NCBI RefSeq assembly: GCF_005116655.2 | Contig: NZ_CP050698.1 | Location: 6,280,501 to 6,344,500 of the forward strand | Length of the DNA: 64,000 bases | DNA from: Desulfosediminicola flagellatus | GTDB lineage: Bacteria > Desulfobacterota > Desulfobulbia > Desulfobulbales > Desulfocapsaceae | Direction of reading: 5' to 3' | In this document: in pieces, positions 34,422 through 43,064 of the stretch | Position numbering within the stretch: the stretch's first letter is position 1 | Layout: each line of letters begins with the position of its first letter | Position numbers and translations under genes: made by a program | The notes under the pieces: generated by a model | The model's input: only the letters and a program-made list of their open reading frames with translations | Database searches by the model: none | What the model was told of the DNA's origin: nothing

Positions 34422-36932
34422 ATGCATAGGAAATTGAATCACATATTGGTGTGTTGTGGCACTGCAATGTTTTTTGTCTCGCTACAAGGAGCTACTTCAA
34501 CTCTTCAGGCTGCAGTCATATCTGGAGCTGTAACCTCATCTAGCACAGGCGATGGTGTTTCCGGGGCATGTGTTTACGTGCTAAAGGAGACATGTGGAGA
34601 TTTTTTAGAGACGATGGCAGGTGTTACACAAACGATATCTGATGGTACCTACCAGTTGGATGTCTCACCGGCTGACGGATATTACCTATCTGTGAATCCC
34701 GGCTGTGAACCCGACACAGTGCTACTGCCGGAGTATTGGACAGGAAACGGACCTGAAGATAACGGCAGTTCGGACTGCAGTGAGGCGGTTGCAACACCAC
34801 CTGTGACCACAGAATTTCCGCTGACAGGAATCAACTTTTCACTTGATTCAGGTGTGGTGATTGAAGGATATATACGTGATACGATGGGAGCCCCGCTTTC
34901 ATGGGTCTGCGTGAATGCGTACGCCGGTGAGAAATGTGATCACAACTGGGTGAACAGCACGAGTGCCAATGACACTGGGTATTATCGGCTGATTGTACCT
35001 GGGCAGCAACAATACTTCTTAAATACAAATACTAATTGCAGTAGTGAACACGATGAGTTCCTGGACGAGTATTGGGATGGCCCAGAAGGCGATGGAACTA
35101 CCAAATGCTATGATGCGGAGCTTACGGATGTGCCTGTAAGCAATATAAACTTCCAACTGGATAAAGACACCGATAGTGACGGTCTCAGTGATACCGTTGA
35201 GAACCAGCTGGGTTTGCTTATTGATAATCAGGATTCTGATGGTGATGGAATTGGCGACTCTATTGAAGCGGCGTATTGGGCTGCTGATTACGATGAAGAT
35301 ATCGACGATGATGGTACGCGAAACATTGACGATACAGATGCAGACGGGGACGGAATCAGCGATATCGAAGAGTTTACTTATGGCTCTGATATCAGGGTTG
35401 CTAATTCTGAACCTGTGCTTCGGCTTTATGAAGATTTTTCGACGGGCACAGTTGATTCAGCAAAATTCAAATCAAGTCAGATTACACGCGAGACCACAAA
35501 CGGCGATTTGCATTTAGGCTTTATAAGCCCCTCAAAGGATAGCATGGAAGCAACGCTGAAAGACAATACCGTAAAAGGTATGAAGGTCTCATTTACCATC
35601 GACAGTCTGACCGGTGACTATGATGGAGCCCCATATTTTGGTTTGGACGGGAACTATTATAATGATACTGCCTCCAGCGGCGTAACCGGGACGATTATGG
35701 CCGGTCTCTATGTGGAAAGAGACGGAGATCTTCTTACTCCTGGTTATTATATTGGCAGGTTTACTGACGAAAATTGGACCTACTCCAATATCACCGGTAG
35801 TGTTTTTGGCGACTCGCAAGGCGTGCCACTTCAACTTGCAATTGGTACTTCATATCAAGCGTCTCTCGTCTGGGATGGAGACCATGGGTTTACCTTCACA
35901 ATACTCGATAATGCAGGGAATATTCTTGCGGAGAATACTGTTTCCGGGCCTGCAGCTATTGCTGCAATTTCCGGTGATCGTCGTGCCAGGGTGCGTGCTC
36001 GAAACGGTGGGCAGATCGCAGCACGAATTCATGACTTTTATACGGCCGGAGAGATTCTGAATGGTGTTCCGCAATTTACACTGCTTGATGATTTCACCAG
36101 CTCGCTTTTGTCGTCTGTCAAATGGAAGATGCCGGAAATGGTTCTAGAGGTTACACCTGAACATGATTTACGGTTACTCTCTCAGTCTTTTGGAGACACT
36201 CAGAGTACACGGTTGAAACTTGCAGAAAAGCTTCCTTATGTCGAGGTAAGGGTCAGGATTGATGAACAGAGTGTGATTTCCGGAGATGCACAAGGCAGGA
36301 TGCGGCTGGCCTCCTACCTGTACAATGACAGTCATGGCCCCGGCAGCGGTAACTCATACAATGGGCATGAAGGAGATTACTGGGCTAAAGTGATGCTTGA
36401 GTATGTCAAAACGAATGAATATCCAGAGGGGAGATTCAGAGCACAGTTTTATGTAACCAGGGTTCTCGACGCAGATTTCTCTTCAGATGCGCAGCAATAT
36501 TCAACAGATTTTACAATGCCGATTAGCTTTAATGCTGAGTATATCCTGCATCTCGGATTCAATGGTGAAGTTTTGGTTGGAGGAATTTACTCTGGTGACA
36601 AATCGCAACATGAGATAGCTGTATATATGCCGACTACTGACGTGTATCCTGGCTTCAATCCTTCTACCGAAGTCATCTCAAGGGTTAGAGGAAATGGAAC
36701 TACAGGCATGCTTCAAGTCTTTGTTGACGAAATCAAAGTGGCTGGGGAGTCTCTTGAGAAGGAAGGCGATGTAAATGTTGATGGTTCTGTTGATCTCAAA
36801 GACGCAATTCTTAGTCTTAAAACCCTGACTGGAAGTAGTGGTTATGACTCCTGGACAAAAGGGGATGCTGATGGCGATGGCAGGATTGGATTACCGGAAG
36901 CTGTGTTTATCCTAGATGCTCTCAAGCAGTAG
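34422..36932 (+). CDS. Large secreted dockerin/thrombospondin-repeat protein
   Basis: About 836 aa. Signal peptide 'MHRKLNHILVCCGTAMFF' to near residue 30. Residues 35-145 and 148-245 are two carboxypeptidase regulatory-like beta domains, each with conserved Cys and a 'YW-x-G-x-E' segment. Residues 247-326 are thrombospondin type 3 repeats (Asp-rich, 'DTDSDGLSD', 'DSDGDGIGD', 'DADGDGISD'). Two beta-rich domains of unknown type follow. Residues 781-836 form a dockerin-like pair of calcium motifs: 'GDVNVDGSVDLKDAILSL' and 'GDADGDGRIGLPEAVFIL'. The last shares 'GLPEA' with the 22-26 kb paralogs. Start ATG 34422 has a G-rich site (34410-34415) 6 bases upstream; ATG 34416 and TTG 34392 are in frame. 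Probably an extracellular or surface adhesin-like protein. Confidence 0.82.
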   Translation: MHRKLNHILVCCGTAMFFVSLQGATSTLQAAVISGAVTSSSTGDGVSGACVYVLKETCGDFLETMAGVTQTISDGTYQLDVSPADGYYLSVNPGCEPDTVLLPEYWTGNGPEDNGSSDCSEAVATPPVTTEFPLTGINFSLDSGVVIEGYIRDTMGAPLSWVCVNAYAGEKCDHNWVNSTSANDTGYYRLIVPGQQQYFLNTNTNCSSEHDEFLDEYWDGPEGDGTTKCYDAELTDVPVSNINFQLDKDTDSDGLSDTVENQLGLLIDNQDSDGDGIGDSIEAAYWAADYDEDIDDDGTRNIDDTDADGDGISDIEEFTYGSDIRVANSEPVLRLYEDFSTGTVDSAKFKSSQITRETTNGDLHLGFISPSKDSMEATLKDNTVKGMKVSFTIDSLTGDYDGAPYFGLDGNYYNDTASSGVTGTIMAGLYVERDGDLLTPGYYIGRFTDENWTYSNITGSVFGDSQGVPLQLAIGTSYQASLVWDGDHGFTFTILDNAGNILAENTVSGPAAIAAISGDRRARVRARNGGQIAARIHDFYTAGEILNGVPQFTLLDDFTSSLLSSVKWKMPEMVLEVTPEHDLRLLSQSFGDTQSTRLKLAEKLPYVEVRVRIDEQSVISGDAQGRMRLASYLYNDSHGPGSGNSYNGHEGDYWAKVMLEYVKTNEYPEGRFRAQFYVTRVLDADFSSDAQQYSTDFTMPISFNAEYILHLGFNGEVLVGGIYSGDKSQHEIAVYMPTTDVYPGFNPSTEVISRVRGNGTTGMLQVFVDEIKVAGESLEKEGDVNVDGSVDLKDAILSLKTLTGSSGYDSWTKGDADGDGRIGLPEAVFILDALKQ

Positions 36933-37021
36933 TTCAATATCCTAACTGGAAAAATGAAATTTCAATGATTTGCTAATCGTGATCATTTCCGGTTAGCGCT
37001 GTTATGAGATTTCCGAAATAA

Positions 37022-37058
37022 AAAGCCGCCTGTGATGATCACAGGTGGCTTTATTTGG
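37022..37058 (+). terminator. Terminator after secreted dockerin protein
   Basis: A 14 bp stem (37022-37035 and 37039-37052) with one G-T pair and a 3 base loop. The T tract is short, so efficiency is uncertain. Confidence 0.75.
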
Positions 37059-37484
37059 TGTTGATCAGCGTCGATAAGAAGATTTTCGAGCATGCACTTG
37101 TGTCCTTTTCCTCTATCTCTTTCGATTACCTGGTAATCCACTATTTCTAACACTTCAGGCTACCAATCTCGTGCCTGTGCTTTCACTTCGTTCTGATTTT
37201 TGCTATCTTTTTGTTGAAGCAGGTAATTTTAGTTCTTCTGAATTGCAGATGCTGTTTTGTCCCTGCCTTTGATTCTGCAGAGCAAGTTCTACCTGTTCAA
37301 TTTCTGAAGTGTACAGGAGGGATTGATATCTGTTGTAATAGCTTATTCGATTGAGGTTACAGTACGCTCTCTTTCATGTTATCTAAAAGTCTTAAGAAAA
37401 GGTCAGACGTTCATATAAGTTTTTTACCAGGCGAGGGGAAAATTCCCTGACATCCTGTCTGAGTTCAAACAAAAGGAGCGCAAT
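37059..37484. other. Intergenic region, no gene seen
   Basis: 426 bases upstream of the dienelactone hydrolase gene. No ORF with a ribosome site and no clear operator was seen. The ribosome site of the next gene (AAAAGGAG) ends the region. Confidence 0.4.
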
Positions 37485-38351
37485 ATGATCGACATTACTG
37501 TTCGTAAGACGTATCAGGACTACAGTGACGGCTCTATCAGCAGAAGGACATTTCTTGAGAAACTCGCAAAACTTGCAGGAGGCGTTGCAGCTGCCTATGC
37601 CTTGCTGCCGATTCTCGAAAATGACTACCTTGCACGAGCCGAGATGATCCCGGAAAATGACGCCCGCCTCACTACTGAGTACATAACTTATCCCGGTGTT
37701 TCAGGAGAAATTCGTGCATATCAGGCCCAGCCTGCGAGTGCAGAAAAGCTGCCTGGCGTACTGGTAATACATGAAAACAAAGGCCTTAATCCACACATTG
37801 AGGATGTGACTAGACGATTGGCCCTCGAAGGCTATATGGCTGTTGCTCCGGATGCACTCTCTGTTGCCGGTGGCTCTCCCGAAGACCCTAAACAGGCTGT
37901 CGAAATGATTAAAGCGCTGGACATGGGCGCGACTATAAAGAATTTTGCCGCTGCTGCCGCATATTTGAAAACACATCCAAAATCCACAGGAAAGGTCGGA
38001 GTGGTCGGATTCTGCTGGGGCGGTGCCATGGCCAACCAGATGGCAGTAAACTCTGGCGATATCAGCGCTGCGGTTCCATATTACGGGAAGCAGCCGGACG
38101 ACGCGGATGTGGCAAAAATCAAGGCATCACTTATGCTCCATTATGCAGGGATAGACGAGAGAATCAATGCGGGAATTCCAGCGTACGAGAAAGCCCTTAA
38201 GGATAACATGGTTGAGTATCAGCTTTTTATGTATGACGGTGCCAAGCATGCATTTAACAATGATACCAATCATGAACGTTACCACAAGGAGGCGGCTGGT
38301 CTCGCGTGGCAGCGCACTGTTGCCTTTTTCAATGAGAAACTCAAAGAATGA
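37485..38351 (+). CDS. Dienelactone hydrolase family protein, Tat-type signal
   Basis: A 288 aa alpha/beta hydrolase. Catalytic triad visible: C177 in 'GFCWGG', D224 in 'AGIDERI', H255 in 'GAKHAFNND', and 'HENKGLNPHIEDVTRRLA' near residue 96 is the usual oxyanion-side motif. The N-terminus carries a twin-arginine motif 'SRRTFLEKLAKL' (R20-R21) with a hydrophobic stretch, so export by the Tat route is likely. Family knowledge: DLH enzymes open lactones such as dienelactone; the natural substrate of exported members is unknown. Strong ribosome site upstream. It converges with the radical SAM gene on the other strand. Confidence 0.92.
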   Translation: MIDITVRKTYQDYSDGSISRRTFLEKLAKLAGGVAAAYALLPILENDYLARAEMIPENDARLTTEYITYPGVSGEIRAYQAQPASAEKLPGVLVIHENKGLNPHIEDVTRRLALEGYMAVAPDALSVAGGSPEDPKQAVEMIKALDMGATIKNFAAAAAYLKTHPKSTGKVGVVGFCWGGAMANQMAVNSGDISAAVPYYGKQPDDADVAKIKASLMLHYAGIDERINAGIPAYEKALKDNMVEYQLFMYDGAKHAFNNDTNHERYHKEAAGLAWQRTVAFFNEKLKE

Positions 38352-38355
38352 GCGA

Positions 38356-38372
38356 GCTTGAATATTTCAAGC
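38356..38372. terminator. Short hairpin between convergent genes
   Basis: Perfect 7 bp stem with a 3 base loop (38356-38362 and 38366-38372) just after the hydrolase stop. It lacks a T run, so terminator function is only possible. Confidence 0.4.
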
Positions 38373-38410
38373 GTCTGCTGATTCTGTAATCAAGGTATCA
38401 CTGATTGGGT

Positions 38411-39685
38411 TTATAACTTCAGGCAGCATCGTTTATACTTTTTTCCGCTTCCGCACGGGCAGAGATCATTTCTGCCCGTTTTCTTTTGAGACCTGTCAGT
38501 GTGCTGCAGATGCCACTGTTTTGCTACAGAATCCACAAACGGCTGGCAGTGATTAAAAAACATTTTGTAGCCGGCACAGAGATAATTGATTGAGTTGTCT
38601 TCTCCTGGGACTGTTACAAAACGGTTTTTGGGGCATTCACCATTGCACATGGAGAGAACTTCGCATGTTTTGCATCGTTGTGGCAGGGTGTTCATCTTTG
38701 CGGCGCCCAGAGCCTTTAACGATGCACTCTCAAGCAGTTCTGCAAGCTGATGCTCGGTGATATTGCCGATAAGATGTTGCTGATCAACGAAGTGATCACA
38801 AAAGTACAGATCGCCATTACGTTCAAGAACAGGGATATCTCCACAGACAGGTCTAAACAGGCAGAGTGAATGTTCCTGCTTAAAGGCTGTACGTGTTGCT
38901 TCTTCAAAAACCTGTATTTTGACGTCACCAATATCATGCTTCAGCCAGTGATCAAAAATAGTACAGAGAAATGCCCCGAATGCTTCCGGCTGGACACTCC
39001 GTTCTGTCACGTCCTGTGGCGAACCGCTTACGCTCCTTTCAACCAGTGGCAGGAAACTGATATATTTCCCGCCGATATCTTTCAAATAACGATAGACCTG
39101 TAACGGGTACATGACGTTTAGATCATTGACCACGCAGAGAATATCTGTAGGGATTGTGTATTTGCGAAGGTATTTCCAGCCCTGCATTACCGATTGGTGT
39201 GTGTCCCTATCATCCACGGTGCGCCGATAGTGATCATGAAGTTCCTGCGGGCCATCTATACTGATCCCTACCGTGAAATTGTGTTCTGCGAAAAAAGCAC
39301 CCCATTCATCGTTTATCAGCGTTCCGTTTGTCTGAATGCCGTTAGTGATCTTTCTTCCTAAGGTATTGTGTTTTTTTTGAAATTCAACAACTCGACGATA
39401 GAAACCCGTCCCTGCCAGCAGCGGTTCTCCGCCATGCCATGAAAAATTAACCAGATCTCCTTTGCAGGCTGCAATATGCTCGTTGATGTAGGCTTCAAGC
39501 ATATGATCGGTCATCAAGGACGGTTGAAAGGACAAGTCGAACTGCTCACTCTTACAAAGGTAATAGCAGTAGTGGCAGCCAAGATTGCACCTGTAGCTTA
39601 CCGGCTTGGCAAATATCTGAAAATTCTGGTGGCTGGGTTTTGGCATGGGATAGAATAGTATGAAATTTCCGTTCCTCGAATGCAA
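38411..39685 (-). CDS. Anaerobic sulfatase-maturase-like radical SAM protein with SEC-C tail
   Basis: 424 aa (411 aa from ATG at 39646; neither start has a clear ribosome site). The radical SAM motif is C33-x3-C37-x2-C40 in 'CNLGCHYCYY'. Anaerobic sulfatase-maturase (anSME) features follow: 'NFSWHGGEPLLAG', 'GISIDGPQELHD', and a SPASM-type Cys set near the end ('CKTCEVLSMCNGECPKN'). The last 20 residues form a SEC-C metal-binding motif ('GRNDLCPCGSGKKYKRCC'), an addition to the anSME core. Family knowledge: anSME oxidises a Cys or Ser of sulfatases to formylglycine without oxygen. No sulfatase gene is in the window, so the true substrate here is open. It stands alone on the minus strand. Confidence 0.9.
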   Translation of the reverse strand: MHSRNGNFILFYPMPKPSHQNFQIFAKPVSYRCNLGCHYCYYLCKSEQFDLSFQPSLMTDHMLEAYINEHIAACKGDLVNFSWHGGEPLLAGTGFYRRVVEFQKKHNTLGRKITNGIQTNGTLINDEWGAFFAEHNFTVGISIDGPQELHDHYRRTVDDRDTHQSVMQGWKYLRKYTIPTDILCVVNDLNVMYPLQVYRYLKDIGGKYISFLPLVERSVSGSPQDVTERSVQPEAFGAFLCTIFDHWLKHDIGDVKIQVFEEATRTAFKQEHSLCLFRPVCGDIPVLERNGDLYFCDHFVDQQHLIGNITEHQLAELLESASLKALGAAKMNTLPQRCKTCEVLSMCNGECPKNRFVTVPGEDNSINYLCAGYKMFFNHCQPFVDSVAKQWHLQHTDRSQKKTGRNDLCPCGSGKKYKRCCLKL

Positions 39686-40067
39686 TAGTATGGAAGGAAT
39701 AACAGGTGGCCGAGCGAAATAAAAGCGTCTAAATTGCTTTCATAACAATTATCACAAATCTTAAAATAGCAGTTTCCTCTTCAGATAGTGAAAAATATCT
39801 CTCGATTACTATAAATTTTACCAGTAGATGTTTCCGTCCATCGCCTGTGGTGGGCGACACAATAACTAACATGTCTACGTTGTTTCGCAAGAAACACATG
39901 ATACATATGCTGGTTTATTCAATCCGACGGCCTTCTGGCAGACGAGTAAAGGCTGAGAAAAGAGGGCCGTCTTTGGTAAGGCGAAACACGGCGACGCAAC
40001 TTTACTAAGATGTCATTTGTCTGAAACAACCTGTGGCCCCCACACTTTCGTTAGCTTCAAACGAGGA
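39686..40067. other. Intergenic region, no gene seen
   Basis: 382 bases with no gene or clear structure found. The promoter of the radical SAM gene should lie in its first part (minus strand). Confidence 0.4.
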
Positions 40068-40244
40068 TTAAGCTGGCTCCCAATAACAACGTTTAGGTGA
40101 AACAATCTTTTCTTCTTTTTTTAGTTTCGCCATTGCTTTGTCGACTGCTTTACGATCAAGTCCACCGATTTCGGTAATTTTCCCTGCATTGAGGGGCTGC
40201 CCACTTTCACGCATAATCTCTAAAACTTTTTCGGAAATGTCCAC
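40068..40244 (-). CDS. Small winged-helix regulator-like protein
   Basis: 58 aa from GTG at 40244, with ribosome site AAGGAG at 7 bases. The sequence 'VDISEKVLEIMRESGQPLNA' followed by 'GKITEIGGLDRKAVDKAMAK' is a compact winged helix with the end 'SPKRCYWEPA'. Similar short proteins are common in Desulfobacterota, usually without further domains. It probably binds DNA, and the Cys may act in sensing, but no target is known. The upstream frame to 40322 has no ribosome site. Confidence 0.65.
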   Translation of the reverse strand: MDISEKVLEIMRESGQPLNAGKITEIGGLDRKAVDKAMAKLKKEEKIVSPKRCYWEPA

Positions 40245-40328
40245 TGTGAGGCTCCTTGTAGTTATTGCTGTAATCTTCTTAAAGGCTCCTGATGAATAGG
40301 AGCATATTCTATAACCCAACATGCTTAT

Positions 40329-40483
40329 AGTGACATGTCATGCCTCAGATGTCTAAATCTGTTCGCCTTTTTCACTTCCTGCCTTCGTTACTCATTCAGT
40401 TACATAGCGCTGCTATGCTCCATCAGTCATGCCTTGCAGGAAAAGAAAAAGCTTCACATTATTACGACATCTGACATGACACT
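40329..40483. repeat. 155 bp imperfect palindrome
   Basis: The outer arms AGTGACATGTCATGCC/CAGATGTC (40329-40353) and GACATCTGACATGACACT (40466-40483) pair. Next come inner arms: GCCTTTTTCACTTCCTGC against GCAGGAAAAGAAAAAGC. The centre has a small hairpin (CATAGCGCTGCTATG). The whole unit can form one long hairpin, as in REP/MITE-type intergenic repeats. Only one copy is visible in the window. Confidence 0.75.
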
Positions 40484-40487
40484 GGCT

Positions 40488-40534
40488 CGTATTTTTCATG
40501 AACAATTTCGAAAAAAATATTCATGAAAAATACG
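40488..40534. terminator. Perfect 15 bp hairpin
   Basis: Arms 40488-40502 and 40520-40534 match perfectly around a 17 base A/T-rich loop. It lies between the converging transcripts of the palindrome region and the PPOX-family gene (minus strand), and can act as a terminator or a repeat end. Confidence 0.6.
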
Positions 40535-40579
40535 GGTTGGCGCAAGAAAAGAATTCACGCCGCTGTTGATACGTGCATG

Positions 40580-40951
40580 CTAAACCGTTTGTTTTATTGA
40601 TTCCACTGTGACTTCAAGTACCCGTGTCAAAAAAGAGAAATTTTCTTTCATCATATCCCATTCTGGGCCTGATGATATAAATCTCGCAGTTCCTTTTACA
40701 AGAAAACCTGTTCCGGGTCCCATTTTACCCTCTACTTCTTTTGATCCGACTGTCAGCAATATAGTGTCGTTCTTTATTACTTTCTTTTCGGTTTTCCTCA
40801 TTGACCATGCAGGAAGTAAAATTCGTTCATCTTCTGTGATGTGAAGGTATGAATTCCAAGTATTTACAACATGCGCTTCATTGTCAGCGCAAGAAACTAT
40901 AGCAACAACACCTTCATGACTAATTACATCTAAGAACTTTTCTGTGAGCAT
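40580..40951 (-). CDS. PPOX-family (FMN-binding split barrel) protein
   Basis: A 123 aa protein with the pyridoxamine 5'-phosphate oxidase-like barrel: 'GVVAIVSCADNEAHVVNTWN' near residue 14, 'LLPAWSMRKTEKKVIKND' near 45 and 'GTGFLVKGTARFISSGPEWD' near 80. Family knowledge: small proteins of this class bind FMN or related cofactors and often respond to redox or nitrosative stress. The ribosome site GGAG is 6-7 bases before the ATG. The gene is divergent from an Rrf2-type regulator with three cysteines, so control by that regulator is likely. Confidence 0.8.
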   Translation of the reverse strand: MLTEKFLDVISHEGVVAIVSCADNEAHVVNTWNSYLHITEDERILLPAWSMRKTEKKVIKNDTILLTVGSKEVEGKMGPGTGFLVKGTARFISSGPEWDMMKENFSFLTRVLEVTVESIKQTV

Positions 40952-41097
40952 AAGTTGATCTCCATTTGTTGTATAATGTCTATTGTGGATATCTGTTATC
41001 CATGATAACTTTAAATTAAAAACGAAAGAAGAGTCAAGACATTTTTTTCGTAAAAGTGTCTAATGTATGGTTTTGAAATCATCAAAGGAGATCATAG
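40952..41097. promoter_or_regulatory. Divergent promoter and candidate Rrf2 operator
   Basis: Two related words, ATAATGTCTATTG (40973-40985) and AGTGTCTAATGTA (41055-41067), flank the region, and a dyad TGGATA-TCTGT-TATCCA lies at 40986-41002. The Rrf2 ribosome site AAGGAG is at 41085-41090. The arrangement fits autoregulation of both divergent genes by the Rrf2 protein. Confidence 0.5.
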
Positions 41098-41586
41098 ATG
41101 CAATACAGTATTGGCGTAGAATATGCGTTTCATTCGCTTTTTTACATGGTGGATTTGCCCGAACATAAAACTATCGGAATCAAGCAGATAGCAGAATTGA
41201 ATGGGATTACGGAAACGTATCTTTCGAAAGTTTTTGCTAAGCTACGAAAAGCTGGGATAGTTCGGTCAATTGCTGGTGTGAAGGGAGGCTATCAGTTAGC
41301 CAAAAGTGCTGAAGATATCTCATTTTGGGATATTATTGAGGCAATTGAAGGTCCTTCGTTTTTGTTTCAATGCGCTGAAATTCGGAAGAAAAACATATTC
41401 GTTGATGATCCAAGTGTCTTTACGGACAAATGCCCGTGTCTCATTAAGGTCGTTATACAGGATGCAGAAGAGTTAATGCGAAACCAGTTAAGGACCAAGT
41501 CACTTCTGTGGCTGCACGAACAGGTACATAAAGATTTTTCGACGGAGAAGAAAGAGGGTATTGTTGAATGGTTGAAAACCATATGA
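41098..41586 (+). CDS. Rrf2-family transcriptional regulator
   Basis: A 162 aa protein. The winged helix is typical of Rrf2: 'IGIKQIAELNGITETYLSKV' (residues 26-45) and 'LRKAGIVRSIAGVKGGYQLA' (49-68). Three cysteines lie where iron-sulfur ligands are found in IscR, NsrR and RsrR: C92 and then C112 and C114. Family knowledge: these regulators sense cluster status, nitric oxide or redox state. Which signal applies here is not known, though the divergent PPOX gene suggests nitrosative or redox stress. Ribosome site AAGGAG at 7 bases. Confidence 0.88.
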   Translation: MQYSIGVEYAFHSLFYMVDLPEHKTIGIKQIAELNGITETYLSKVFAKLRKAGIVRSIAGVKGGYQLAKSAEDISFWDIIEAIEGPSFLFQCAEIRKKNIFVDDPSVFTDKCPCLIKVVIQDAEELMRNQLRTKSLLWLHEQVHKDFSTEKKEGIVEWLKTI

Positions 41587-41974
41587 TGTGCTTATCTATC
41601 CGATATCTTTGAGCGTAATTCTTAAGCGAGTGCCACTTTACTCTTACCCACGTACTTGAACAGCTCGGCTGATATCACGTGCCAAGGGTGAATTCGTTCA
41701 AGTTAATCTGGTAAGCTATTGTATTTAATAAATATGAAAAACAAAGCGGCGCTGGGTTTTATCCCGTTTTCGGATCAGAAATAGTCTTACACTCCAATTC
41801 TCATCATAGCTTCTTTTTATCCAGAAAGTTGATGTTTGGGGCGATCATGGCGTGAGATGCCATTGACGTGGTATAAAAAGTATCTCTGCCAGAAGGCTTA
41901 TGCCAGGTCAACTCTCAGTAGACTTTATACTCCCTTTAACCTGACAGAAATTCTCGTCAAATTATATTCTATCA
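41587..41974. other. Intergenic region, no gene seen
   Basis: 388 bases between the Rrf2 regulator and YitT. A 68 codon frame at 41836-42042 overlaps the YitT start and was judged a chance ORF. Confidence 0.4.
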
Positions 41975-42853
41975 ATGAAAATCTCTTCACACTTTCAACA
42001 AATCAACAGAACACGATTGCGACAAGAGCTTGCAAATTTTAGCTACATGATTTTCGGTTCCCTTTGTATCGCGCTGGGAGTCGTGTTGTTTCTTGCACCC
42101 AATAATATCGCTACCGGTGGGGCTCCGGGTATGGCTATCTTGCTCAGCCACATGTTCGAATCGATATCTTTGGGAACTTTGATGCTGATAATCAATGTGC
42201 CATTGCTGCTCATCGGCATGAAATACTTAGGTAAATCATTTGGTATACGGACAGTTGTTTCTATTTTTCTGGTCGCGTTATTTGTCGATCTTTTCAGTAT
42301 TGTCATAAAGCTCGAGCCGGTAAGCCACGAGATGCTACTGGCAACACTTTTTGGCGGGGTTATTATCGGCATAGGCGTCGGTTGTATCCTGCGCGGTCAC
42401 AGTTCAGCTGGTGGCTCCACAGTTATTGCAAGAATCCTTGCGGCTCGTTTCAATATCAAACCCGGACATACAATTCTGGCAATCGATGCGCTTATCATCA
42501 GTTCGTCAGCCTTTGTGTTTAACGGCATCGAGCAATCACTCTGGTCGCTTATAAGTATTTATGTCACCTCCCGTTGCATCGACATCATTCTCACAGGCGG
42601 ACCTTCTGAGAAGGTCGTCCATATTGTATCAAACCGTGTTGAGTTGCTTGCTGATAAAATCACCACATATCTCGGCCCGAACGGCACCATTCTGAGTGGT
42701 ACAGGGCTGCAGAAAAGTGAGGAGAAGACGATGATTTTCGTGGTCGTCGAATCAAGCAGAATTACAATTCTCCGGGATATCATCCATAACAATGACCCGA
42801 ATGCTTTTATGATTGTGATGGATGCTTCAGAAATGCTGGGACGTGGGCACTAA
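41975..42853 (+). CDS. YitT-family membrane protein (DUF161/DUF2179)
   Basis: A 292 aa protein. Five to six membrane helices cover residues 25-200, with 'APNNIATGGAPGMAILLSHM' and 'GHSSAGGSTVIARILAAR' matching YitT signatures. The C-terminal soluble DUF2179 domain (residues 210-292) has 'GTGLQKSEEKTMIFVVV', typical of the family. Family knowledge: widespread membrane proteins; transport of amino acids or small ligands is suggested but not proven. It is monocistronic. No strong ribosome site was identified. Confidence 0.88.
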   Translation: MKISSHFQQINRTRLRQELANFSYMIFGSLCIALGVVLFLAPNNIATGGAPGMAILLSHMFESISLGTLMLIINVPLLLIGMKYLGKSFGIRTVVSIFLVALFVDLFSIVIKLEPVSHEMLLATLFGGVIIGIGVGCILRGHSSAGGSTVIARILAARFNIKPGHTILAIDALIISSSAFVFNGIEQSLWSLISIYVTSRCIDIILTGGPSEKVVHIVSNRVELLADKITTYLGPNGTILSGTGLQKSEEKTMIFVVVESSRITILRDIIHNNDPNAFMIVMDASEMLGRGH

Positions 42854-43002
42854 GTACGAGACTCCGAGATATCACCTATATGGCTCTGGTGAAAGTTATC
42901 AAGCGCCTCGATTTAGATGAAAACACCTCGTTTTGGGATGGGAACTACGTAGAATAAAAACAGATAAAGAAATGAGAGATCGGTAATTCGTAGTTATCTT
43001 TC

Positions 43003-43053
43003 ATTTTCCGTGGTCCGACCATTTGGATCAATGGGTCGAACCACGGTGGAAAT
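43003..43053. terminator. Hairpin between YitT and methyltransferase genes
   Basis: A long stem with small bulges (43003-43023 and 43030-43053). It lies between the convergent YitT and methyltransferase genes and can serve both directions, though no clean T run is present. Confidence 0.6.
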
Positions 43054-43064
43054 GATGTGATTTC

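Noticed and set aside
41836..42042. 68 codon ORF before YitT
   Set aside because: It overlaps the YitT start in another frame and has no clear ribosome site or family.
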